Positions 8,659 through 17,905 of a DNA stretch of 20,080 bases are shown here, piece by piece. The number at the start of each line of letters is the position of its first letter. The first letter of the stretch is position 1. A program made the translations under genes and the position numbers. Source of the DNA: Fragilaria radians (lineage: Eukaryota > Bacillariophyta > Fragilariophyceae > Fragilariales > Fragilariaceae). The notes under the pieces are model-generated. The model was not told where the DNA came from and ran no database searches. It was given only the letters and a program-made list of their open reading frames with translations. Location: positions 16,370 through 36,449 of the forward strand of contig CAAAJI010000545.1 of NCBI GenBank assembly GCA_900642245.1, read 5' to 3'.

Positions 8659-11600
8659 TCGAAGGACTTGCTTGAAGCGCTTCGGTAGCCTCGCACGGGA
8701 CAACAACGGTCCTGTCTGACTGGGTTTATCTTTTCTGTATTCAATGTCCGGGTTTCTGTTAAATTTTGTCCAGGTGCTTGATGGTTGATTGATCTCAATT
8801 TGTTTTGCAATTGTATTGAAGTGTATGTGTAACCAATTTTGAATGCTCGTTTCCATGAGCATTGTGTGCTCATCAAGTGTTTGGAGCATAAATTGTTGAT
8901 TCAACTCATCAATGTGTGTTTGATTGGAATATATATACTTTAATTTTTTCTCATTGATTTGTGTCCTCGATATTTGTGTATAATTGTCGTGTGCAACTTG
9001 TTGATTTCTATATTTCCATGCATCACTCCAGTCTTGCAATAATGTTATCATAACTTTTTCCAAGGTAATAGGTGGTAAGGATTTGCGTAGTTGGTGTTTC
9101 ATCCATTCGATGCATGTTTTTGTGATTTTGCATTGAAGCATCCGATGCCATCCAATTTGTATCTGATGCGTGGGCAAATTATGTTCGTTCGGGGTGGTTG
9201 GGGGTCCAATATTTTGTCTAAAAGATTCATTGTGTGTTCGTACTGTGACGTTGTCATGTCTTTTTTCACTTTTCTCGATTCATTGGCTGCTCGGAAATTA
9301 TTTGGATTTGCATCGCATCTCAAAATGTGATGAATTGTTTCTTCCTCTTTTTTGCATAAGGGACATCGTGATAGTATATTGTTGTTTTGTTGGTGTAGCC
9401 TAATATTTGTTGGTGTCAATGAATGTATCATTTTTAGGATCGACATTGATTTCGGAAATTTTGATATGATTTTTTTGTAAAGCTCCCAGTTGATGTGGTG
9501 ATACTCCTCTGATCCATACTTTGACATTTGATACATCTGTGAAATGTGTTCCACACATTGTGCTATTATCTGCAACCTTTTGAATACCCTTTTTCTGTTT
9601 GCTACGACGTGTGCGATGTTTTCTGGAGTCATCTTTTTTTGTCTGATGTAATTGCTATTTCGCCATATCATCCACCCAATTGTTTAAAATGACTTCAAGT
9701 TTCTGTCCATTCTTGTTATCAATCTTTTGATGACCTTTCACATGTTTAAATTCCCCGTTTGGAAGTACTTTTTGTCAGATTGATTCTAGGATATCTGAAT
9801 CTGTCCATTCCAATGGAATTTCATTTTCTCCTTGCGCGATTTGTAACCTTTCCACCAGGGCTTGGTTATCACAATAGAGTGTCCATTGTTGCACTTCAAA
9901 TACGTGATTTTGAAGCATGGTAATGGCATTTAAAATTCCAAATGCTTCCGCTTGATAAGGTGATATGTTTTCCTCTCCAATTCTTGCCGAATGACTAACA
10001 ATAACTTTTCCTTTTAGAGTTGCAATGATCCAAGCAAAGGCGGCTTTTTCTTGATGAACTGAAGCATCCATTGCTATGACAACTTCTGGTGGTAATTGAC
10101 CGTTAAAATGCTTCTTTTGTGATCATTTTGTTGTAATAAATTGTTGTTTGTTTTGTTTTCTTTGCTGTCTTCCAGTTTCGTTCTCTCAGAATATAATGTT
10201 TGTTTTGTTCATGTGAATATGGCTGGTATCGCTTCCTTGGGAATGTCTATTGGTTCATATGTTGTTGTTATGATTGGATGCACTTGATGGAGCTTATTAC
10301 CTTTATTTTGGTAAGTCATTCTGTTGTGAAAATAGTATTTGTATTGCTGTCTATACCGGTCAGAATTGACTATCCATTTTCTGAGTCTTGATTTTAGGCG
10401 GCATGAATTTGGTAGAACATACTGATCTAAGAGCTGTTTCCAATATGTCCAGGTTGATTTATTTGGTTTTGGTAAATTTCTCAACATTATATTTGTCTTT
10501 TTTGGTGAAGCTTCTTTCCAGGTGTAGAATTGCATCTTGATCATGGTACCAATCTCATTTGATATGTCTGCCATTGTGAGTGCTTGAAAGTACATCATAA
10601 TGTTTTTAGGCTCAGCCCTTGCTCATGAGCCAAGTCCATGATGATTTTGTCTTGTTCTCTCAATGCTGGTAGACTTTCTATCTTTGTATGCACTTGAATG
10701 TTCACTTGGAATTTGCATATTCAAGATGTACATTTGTTATTTGTGTGGAGAGTGGACAAACTTGTGTTCCAATTTTGTATCTTCACCACAGGTAAGTGAT
10801 GTGAAATAGTTGATTGATTTTTCCACTTGATCTACACGCACGGATGATTTGAATTATGTTTCCTGATCCTTGATACGTGTAGATATCCATCATTTGAAGG
10901 CCTCCCCATTCCTTGCTCCCTAATGATACTCCTTTTGGTGTGCTTCCTTGGAAACCATTCTTTTGAAGTGTTATTTGTAATAATCGTGATGTAAGTTTAT
11001 CTGCCTGAACTTTGCTAATGTTGGCAATCCCTGTTGTGTATGTAATTCTTGGTATCAGAATTGACCTGTAATATTGTGCAAATTTGTTGTACATCAATCT
11101 TGTGGTATGTATCTGTTTCAAATTTTGCTTCACCTTGTATTGGAGTAAGTTGTCTTGATGTATTGCTGCATTTCCAACTGATTGATAGTATCCCATTGTT
11201 TTGTGACGTTGCAGTGTTGATATACCTTCGATTTGAATTGGCTCCTCCTTGGTGCCCAGTATTAGGGGAGGTAAGTTGCTGGGATTTAAACTTGGATGAC
11301 CAGTACTTGATTACTTCCATTTGCTAACGTAGTAGGTGCATTTTGTTGATGACAGTTTGCCTCCGGAAATATAAAGTAACTTCTCCCATGTTGTTGCTTG
11401 TTTTGTGAGAGTTTGTGTGATTTCTACATTGGTGGTTGATTGTGGCATTGTGTGGTGGGAGTTTACATCATCGACATATGCTGTCATATGTATTTTGGTA
11501 GTGAGATGTCCTGATGGATCATTGTATATTGAGCCTGTGGCTAGCAACTCATAAATCTTCAATAATTTGCTAGAGATCATTGTCCAAATGAATGGTGAGT

Positions 11601-13605
11601 TCCCACTTCCTTGTCCTGTGCCAAATAATCTTTCTTGTGATGTATTTCCGTAATATGAATCTAACACCTGTGACCCCAACTTGATGTAATATTTTGTATT
11701 GTTCAGGGTTTTCTTGTAGGTTTTCAGGACGTTATTGTGTACTCCATATTTCTTGCTAATTTGTATTGCTAACTTTGGAATGATTCTGTCAAAGCATGCC
11801 TGAGCATCGTCGTTGATTTGTGCATATGGTTGTTGCGTAATTCTGGTAAGCTTTCATAATTTGATTTGTCTTGGAATCTTGACATTCCTTGTTGATGGAT
11901 TGTGCAAAATTGTACGTGCCGTTGTATAATGCAAATGGTGTGTCTTTTGCCTGTGCAAAGTGTTGCATATTTTATTGTTTCACATGTTTTGCAATTTCCT
12001 GTGGGTTCAATTGAACCGTCTGAATGTTGAACTTGGAGGTGCAGTTGATCATCCCTTCTGTCTGTGATTTGAGCTTTGATCTTGGCATATAAAAGTCTTG
12101 TCTTCTCTACTTGAAGGAATTGTTTCATGTGATTAATCTTTTTCTTGTTTACTATTGGCTCCGTGTACATATCGTTTATCTTGTTTTCCATCTCTGCGTG
12201 TTGTATCTGATATCCTTCTTTTGTTTGCTTTTGAAATTGCTTTATGATATTCTTTTTCTTTTCCAACATTTCTCTGATTGTTGGTGAGCCTTGTTTCACC
12301 TGTTTTAATCTTTTACGAAGTTCTGAATTAACTTGTTTCAATGTGGACTTTATCAATGGAAGTTGGGAATGCTATCCATTATCTGTGTATTTTGGGAGTC
12401 TCATTTCCACTTTGATACTGATTTTCATAATCTCTTGATCTATCTTCTCAATCAATTCCTGATCTGCCTCTGTGTTCTGAAGTGCCTTGATTGCTTGAAA
12501 AATCCCTGCAGCTTTCATCCTGCTGTATTTGTACTTAATATACCTTGTAACTGCAGCTGTATTCAATAAATATAATCTTATGTTGGTTGAACTTGTATTG
12601 TCTTGTTGAGTTAATGGGATTGTGATCAGTGATAATTGGTAACTTAAAACCCATGAGTTTCATGTAATTTGTTTGCTGATATATTGGGATGGATGCATAT
12701 ACCTTATCTAACACATGATTGCTTCTTTTATAGGTTGGATGTTCTTGAAGGTTGCATTTATCCAATATATTCCAAAGATCACACTTGCAAGTCATATCCT
12801 CCAGAACATTATCCTGATCTTGATGTTCGTTAAAGTTGCCGCCAATGATGAGTTGTTCATCTTGGTTCTTTTGGAGAAATTTAACTAAATCTTCCTGATA
12901 TAGCCAATGGAGTTGTTGATCTGTATAATGAGGGTCTTCATTTCCTGGGTTAGTGATTTGTTGTTGATCTATGTACCAACGTTTTTGCTGAGTAAGAAAA
13001 GATGTTGTTGCCTGGGTTGAGTCAGTGATTGGAGGTTGGTACGTGCTAAGAAGTGTCATTTTCTGGTTTCCTTTCAGTCTTAACCGTATTCCCACCCATC
13101 TTCCTATAGGATCTTGAATTTGACTGTATATATTTCTTGCAATATGTGGTCTTACTATTATTGCGGTACCACCTGGTTTATATACCGTTGCTGTGTCGTA
13201 TGGTGTATGTGCTGTGATTAACCTTATACCTTGATTTTTTCGAAGTAGATCCTTTACTTTTGAAATAACAAACAGATGGTTCATGTTTGTATTTATTTCT
13301 TGGATAAGTAATATATCGATGTTTTCATTGTTCATCCATTGAATTATTTGTTGTAATCATTTTGGATTGTGTTCTGTCTGGAATCCATTTATGTTCATGG
13401 AAATGACCGTGATGTTTTCCTGTTTTATGTGCTCTTTTGTTGTATGTGCCTCTTCAGTTTGATCTTGTGGACATGATGAGATTATTGAATGATTGGATAT
13501 TGTCTTCTTTTTTGAATCCTTCTCTGGTTGATTTTGATGTGTGTTGATGATTGGTGTTGTTATGTTGTTTCTGATATGTTGTTTCACTTCTGATTTCTTG
13601 TACAT
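8650..13605 (-). pseudogene. ORF2 of copy 3: endonuclease-RT-RNase H-zinc motif polyprotein, inactivated
   Basis: 1) Endonuclease, 13605-12600: MNINGF, LLIQEINTN with catalytic Glu, YKPGGTAI, GGNFNE where the expected Asp is Asn (codon 12835-12837), and TDH at 12622-12630. 2) Linker, 12600 to about 12000. 3) RT, about 11900-10783: DDAQACFDRI (Asp codons 11806-11811), LFGTGQGSG, and AYVDDV intact (11467-11478). 4) Connection, about 10720-10209. 5) RNase H, about 10090-9700: AMDAS, AEAFG, YCDN (Asp codon 9868-9870) and HVKGHQ. 6) C-x2-C-x8-H-x3-C at about 9320-9369, then a 175-codon open tail ending LRNR and TAG at 8650. The coding frame switches at least six times, and stops lie in frame at 13357, 12372, 11311, 10783 and elsewhere. 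The only in-frame ATG near the 5' end is at 13605; the frame is open from about 13704 and overlaps the end of ORF1 by about 20 nt. Confidence 0.9.
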
Positions 13606-13684
13606 CTGCTTTGCATGAGTTGTTGGTGGCTTCGGATAGTGTTTGGAGGGTGTATCAGGGGATAGGTTTGAATTGGGTAGGCTA

Positions 13685-15247
13685 TTATTGTTGCCTCCGA
13701 TTCCCTATTGATGTCGCGGTCTGTTTTAAAATCGTTGTTGGAAGTTGTTTGGGCTTTCTAATGGTTGGAGAATTGTCAATAGGATCGCTGGAACTCAGAG
13801 GAATTGTCTTGGTTTCTGCTTGAACGTTTTTGGATGACTTGTGTGTGATCAAGTTAAGCATCCTCTCAAACTTGTTATTCATGTCAGCACTTAATTGTTG
13901 TATGGTACCAATCAGATATTCAATTTGAGCGTCTTGCTTTTCTATTTTCTCATTCTGCATCTCAAATGTAGCTTTGTAGGACTCAATAGTGACTTCCGAA
14001 ACCGGTTCTTTAAGAGTTGTTTCTGCTGGAACTTCGGTTTGAAATATTGTAAATTCTGTTAAGTCGAGAGATAGGAGGGAATCAATGCTTCCGCTGAACT
14101 GACTGGCTTCAGATTCAGAGTAATCATCTGTTGAAACTAGCACTAAAGTAGGGAAGCCTGAACCTCTAACATCACTTGGGTCCAACATGGAATTCCACTT
14201 GCCAATTGATTGCTGGATTACTTTTTGGATGGTCTTGAACTCCTGAAAGTGTACTATAATTCAAATTGTTTGTTTGTTGTTGTTGTGGTAATATCCAATC
14301 ATTTCTGGAAGGCTCTGAATTTGGGAATTAAAGATGAAAAATGATTCTTCTGTTACGGTGTCAATGATGATCATGCGGGAGTCGTTTTGATTCTGAGCTG
14401 CTAAAGCTACTGCGTGATTGAATGCTTTTTGGTTCACTCTCTGTAGGCAGAAAGAAACGAATTCTTCTGGTAACGTTGTTTTGGAATTAAATAGTTTGTT
14501 AGCTCAAAAGAAATCATCTCGTCTAACTTCGATGGCATAAACTTGTAATACCAACCGTTTGCCCAACACCTCATTTGCAATTTGAATAGGTTTAACTCTA
14601 AATTCAGGAGCGTCCAATGTTGGTTTTTAGAGATCTGTCATCCTCTGACTAATGTAGGACTTGATAAAGTAGGATGGGGAATATTGTGGAAGGAATCCAA
14701 TGGCACTTGTGTTCCAATCTTCCGGTTTCCATTCGTGTTCTGCGATTTTCATTTCTTGTCCTTTTAAAAAATTGACAAGATCTATCTGGCGTTTAATGTC
14801 ATTCAACTTAAAATGGGAGGTGTATTCTTGGATTACTATGTTTAAAACTTTGTCCTCTGACTTTCCCAGCTTCACTTGAAGATCAAAATGGTTACTATAA
14901 ATAGCATCATTGGTGAGATCAGCAATGGCTGAGGCTTTCAAAGATTCATGTCTTTTGTTGTATATGGTCTGGATGAGGTGAGGAGCTTCCTGAAGTTCCT
15001 GAAGTAAACCAATATGCTTAAGGTACGCAGTATTGCCGCCGCGTTGAGTAATAAATGTAATCTTGACGGTTCTGGCGGTGTTGTCAATCATTTTTGGAAG
15101 GTAAATGTTGGATGTACGCTCATCTTTGCCTTCACTCTCATCATCTGTGTCTTTGAGAGGATCTTTAGAGGCAAAATGCGTGATTTTGGTGAGTTTCTTG
15201 ACTGGTTTTTCAGGAGGAGACTTAGAATGCTTCTTAGAATGCAACAT
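13685..15247 (-). pseudogene. ORF1 (gag-like) of copy 3, one frame with three nonsense codons
   Basis: From the ATG at 15247 (MLHSKKHSKSPPEKP) a single frame of 521 codons runs to TAA at 13685. It is interrupted only by TAA at 14627-14629, TGA at 14504-14506 and TGA at 14261-14263. The basic N-terminus is followed by an acidic patch (DTDDESEGKDE), a central region conserved in the other copies (KLGKSEDKVLN, EYTSHFKL, QRVNQKAFNH, LDPSDVRGSG) and a C-terminal predicted coiled coil (about 13960-13850: EKIEKQDAQIEYL). No CCHC knuckle or RRM was recognised. An in-frame extension upstream of 15247 crosses the element edge and is probably not coding. The role as LINE ORF1p-type RNA-binding protein is inferred from position only. 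Confidence 0.82.
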
Positions 15248-15339
15248 GGTGAAAAACAGCAAGGTAAGAGGTAAATTTTTCTTCAAAAGGGTTAAACTTG
15301 CGAATTTCCTATTCTGAAAATTATGATGTTTGCTGAATA

Positions 15340-16357
15340 GGTTCAAGCCAGGGGAAACTGTGGTAGAGGCCCATACCAATTCTCATGTGCAAATCAAGCA
15401 TCTAATTTGAGTACACTAGTTGAACCATCTAGTAGCTGGTTCCCTATGAAATGGTTTATCAGGTAAAGCAACTAAATAGGTCAGAATGCCCTTGTCCTAT
15501 TCTCAAACTTGAAATGGGTAAGAACTGGGGGTTGCTTGAGTGAACCCTGGGGTCAAAAGCTGATTACTAGTGAGTCACACCAGGTAAGCATGTTTAGCTA
15601 TACAGGCTGATCCAAACATGGGGATAAAGTACATGGTCATCTAGATACCACAAAAGATGGCATTTCTTGCAGTTAGCAGGACAGTGGCTATCCAATTTGC
15701 AATCCACCAAGGAGAGTGTCACAACTCAGCTGCTGAATAGACTGAACCTGAATATGGATGGAGCTGCAGTGGGCCACTTGTACTCCACCACTTGGGCAAG
15801 TGCTTGGTACCAGTGCGTACGGAGGCATGAGGGTAGCTTTACAGCAGCTTGTGGCGCAATCTAGAGTGAAATTTCTATTTGTGCATATCCTGTTGACAGT
15901 AGCAAAAATTCAAATGAGAACTTTGAAGACTGAACTTCCACAAGGACAGCAGTGAGAAGTGGGTTCCTATTTTAATTTGTTTGTTGAGTTCACAATTCTG
16001 ATGATATCTGGATACCCACTCAAGTTCGCATATCCCTCGCAATATACAATTGGTGTAGTATTGTATTCAAACGGATCTGGACCAACCTGAAGATGGACCA
16101 CTAAAGAAATTGCATGCCTAAATCAAAGCCTGTAACTACTCCATAAAATACTGTTGACTGAGTCAAGTAAATGAGTAATTAATGCATTACGTAAGACTCA
16201 TTACTATCACTAGCCGAACACGTCAGCCGGTTGAAGGTTGATTGATATATTGCGTCATAACTTTGTTGATTGCCTCCATTTGGAGGGTGACAGGTGACAA
16301 GTTTTCTTGGTGTCACGACAAGTTCTTTAGAAACATAAACGAGATAACGTCGTATTT
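15340..16357. other. Intergenic region upstream of the phytol kinase gene, no recognised gene
   Basis: Unrelated to the retroelements and higher in A and C on the plus strand. The plus frame from about 15629 to 15864 is open for about 79 codons, with no ATG in its first half, and its translation (QWLSNLQSTKESV, STTWASAWY) matches no family I recognise. It may be decayed remnant of another element. The last few hundred bases should hold the phytol kinase promoter. Confidence 0.5.
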
Positions 16358-16393
16358 GATTTGAGAGATTTGAGAGATTTGAGAGATTTGAGC
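16358..16393. repeat. Four tandem copies of a 9-base unit, GATTTGAGA
   Basis: Three perfect units and a fourth ending in C instead of A run from 16358 to 16393. They end 32 bases before the phytol kinase ATG, so they probably lie in its 5' UTR or core promoter. Confidence 0.9.
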
Positions 16394-16425
16394 TGTAGTA
16401 GTCAACAGGAAGGAAACAATCCAAC

Positions 16426-17634
16426 ATGAAGTCGCCTTTGATTTTCTTGGTTCCATATTGTTCTATACTTTTATCGTATCACACAACGTTCGCATTGCGT
16501 TCTATTCCAGATTCCAAATTACGATTTTCATCCGTGTCATCGACATCTTCCTATCGAAAATCAGGAGATGGTCGTCGTAGGACTCGAAACACTATTTCAT
16601 TGTCGATACTACAACAACGAATGTCTCCACAACAATTACAACAAACCGAAAATGATGAAGTGTCACGAGTATTTTTGGAGGGAGAGAATGATATCAGAGA
16701 CAATCCTAATATTAGAATCGAAAACAGTGTTCTCCCATCCGAAATGGAATTATCCGTAACAACCTCAAAAGACAGCAGTGATGATGAGAGGATCAGTTCA
16801 AAATCTATTCTCTTGACTGTCGCCTTAACATCCTTGACATTTGTGACGATTGCTGCCAAATTTGGATTCCTACCGTTACATTCGCTTTCGTCATCCGACA
16901 CAATCTACTCCAATACTTGGATTGCTCAAGATATTGGTTGTACAGTATTGGGTGCAATTCTAGGATATGCCTATGTTCAATTCATTACAACCTTATCCGT
17001 TCGAGGATACTTAGAGCCCCGTGATTCACGAAAGATTATCCATACATTGACAGCACCACTCTTTATCCTAATCTGGCCGCTCTTTTCTCCACTGGGAAAC
17101 ATCTATGCCGCCTGTGTTCCACTTGTCAATGCCGTTCGATTGTACCTAGCTGCCAAGGGACGAGAATCCTCCCTAGTTGGTGCAGTCTCTCGAAGTGGAG
17201 AACGTTCCGAAGTCCTTGGTGGACCAATGGTATATGTCCTTATCCTATTGTCCGCCATTGTCTTGTTTTGGAGAGACAATATGATTGGTATTACAGCATT
17301 ATGTATCATGGCAGCAGGAGATGGGATGGCTGATATCATTGGACGACGATATGGGAAGGGAAATGCTTGGTTCTTCTCGCCCAAAAAGTCCGTGGCAGGG
17401 TCCATGGCATTTTTGTTGTTTGGATCTCTTTGCACAGTAGGAGCTGCTATGTATCTTTCTTCAATGGGTTGTTTCGTCCTACCCTTTGATACTCTGGAGT
17501 TGATCACACGAGTCGTGGCCATTACTGCCGTTTGTGCGATGGTAGAGCTGATACCCATTGGAGATGACAATTGGTCTGTTCCCATCAGTGCTGCTATCTT
17601 GGCAGCCTTCTTTTTACAAGGATCTACAGTATAA
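16426..17634 (+). CDS. VTE5: Phytol kinase (VTE5/farnesol kinase family), plastid-targeted
   Basis: 402 codons, apparently without introns. Family role: CTP-dependent phosphorylation of phytol released from chlorophyll to phytyl phosphate, feeding tocopherol and chlorophyll synthesis in plastid membranes. Seen here: an N-terminal hydrophobic signal (about 4-20) followed by TT-FALRS with Phe at 22, a fair match to the ASA-F-AP cleavage motif of diatom bipartite plastid leaders; then a low-complexity Ser/Gln/Glu region to about 125. The membrane domain follows (hydrophobic spans near 128-150, 170-192, 205-222, 226-243, 266-283, 285-297, 325-347, 358-378 and 386-398). Family signatures are RKIIH at 202-206, WPLFSP at 217-222, GDGMADIIGRRYG at 298-310 and PKKSVAGS at 319-326. 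Start: first ATG, directly before the leader. Phytol versus farnesol as the main substrate cannot be settled from sequence. It faces away from trhO, with the retroelement array between them. Confidence 0.93.
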   Translation: MKSPLIFLVPYCSILLSYHTTFALRSIPDSKLRFSSVSSTSSYRKSGDGRRRTRNTISLSILQQRMSPQQLQQTENDEVSRVFLEGENDIRDNPNIRIENSVLPSEMELSVTTSKDSSDDERISSKSILLTVALTSLTFVTIAAKFGFLPLHSLSSSDTIYSNTWIAQDIGCTVLGAILGYAYVQFITTLSVRGYLEPRDSRKIIHTLTAPLFILIWPLFSPLGNIYAACVPLVNAVRLYLAAKGRESSLVGAVSRSGERSEVLGGPMVYVLILLSAIVLFWRDNMIGITALCIMAAGDGMADIIGRRYGKGNAWFFSPKKSVAGSMAFLLFGSLCTVGAAMYLSSMGCFVLPFDTLELITRVVAITAVCAMVELIPIGDDNWSVPISAAILAAFFLQGSTV

Positions 17635-17905
17635 TAATTTTTGGCGGCTATGGGAATATATGCAAGTAACATTTAATTTTATTTTTCAAAGTGTGTATTT
17701 TTAAATTATTTCGTGGCACGTTGAAGGGTTTGAAGCGATGTTGGAATGTCAAGACAAGATTGTTGCTTATTTTTCAAAAATCAAACTATGCACATTCCCA
17801 TTTTCAGGAATTGTGCATCTATCTTTGATTTCGTCATACTAGGTATACTCCTTAAGGAATCCTCTCATCGACATCTAAAGTATACATCCTTCCCCTCCAT
17901 TAACC
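17635..17905. other. Convergent 3' intergenic spacer
   Basis: AT-rich sequence between the stop of the phytol kinase gene and the stop of the converging minus-strand gene. It should contain both 3' UTRs and polyadenylation signals. No other feature is seen. Confidence 0.6.

Larger units (their letters stand above)
8626..15339 (-). mobile_element. Non-LTR retrotransposon copy 3, near full length (6.7 kb), inactive
   Basis: The 5' terminal signature at 15301-15339 (AATTTCCTATTCTGAAAATT, then TTTGCTGAATA) is nearly identical to 8588-8625. Upstream of 15339 the sequence becomes unrelated, which fixes the 5' edge. ORF1 runs from 15247 to 13685 and ORF2 from 13605 to 8650, followed by a tail of about 25 nt that enters copy 2. 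It is the best preserved copy: ORF1 is broken only by three stop codons with no frameshift, and the RT keeps both catalytic Asp motifs. The sense strand is A-rich. No LTRs, terminal inverted repeats or target-site duplication were found. Confidence 0.9.

Noticed and set aside
13357..15247. Reassigned stop codons or programmed readthrough
   Set aside because: TAA, TAG and TGA all interrupt the element ORFs and frameshifts accompany them, while the flanking host genes use TAA and TGA as normal stops. Pseudogene decay explains it.
1471..15339. LTR retrotransposon or endogenous virus
   Set aside because: There are no LTRs, protease, integrase or envelope. The order endonuclease-RT-RNase H and the APE-type endonuclease fit a non-LTR element.
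1646..15339. Telomere-end array of the HeT-A type
   Set aside because: Host genes lie on both sides and no telomeric repeat is seen. Only the end-to-end arrangement is similar.
15667..15955. Overlapping plus-strand ORFs of 65 codons
   Set aside because: No recognisable motif and no good start. They may be remnants of an older element but cannot be called.
16551..17672. Minus-strand ORFs of 116 and 189 codons over the phytol kinase
   Set aside because: They are shadows of the plus-strand gene, which has all the family signatures.
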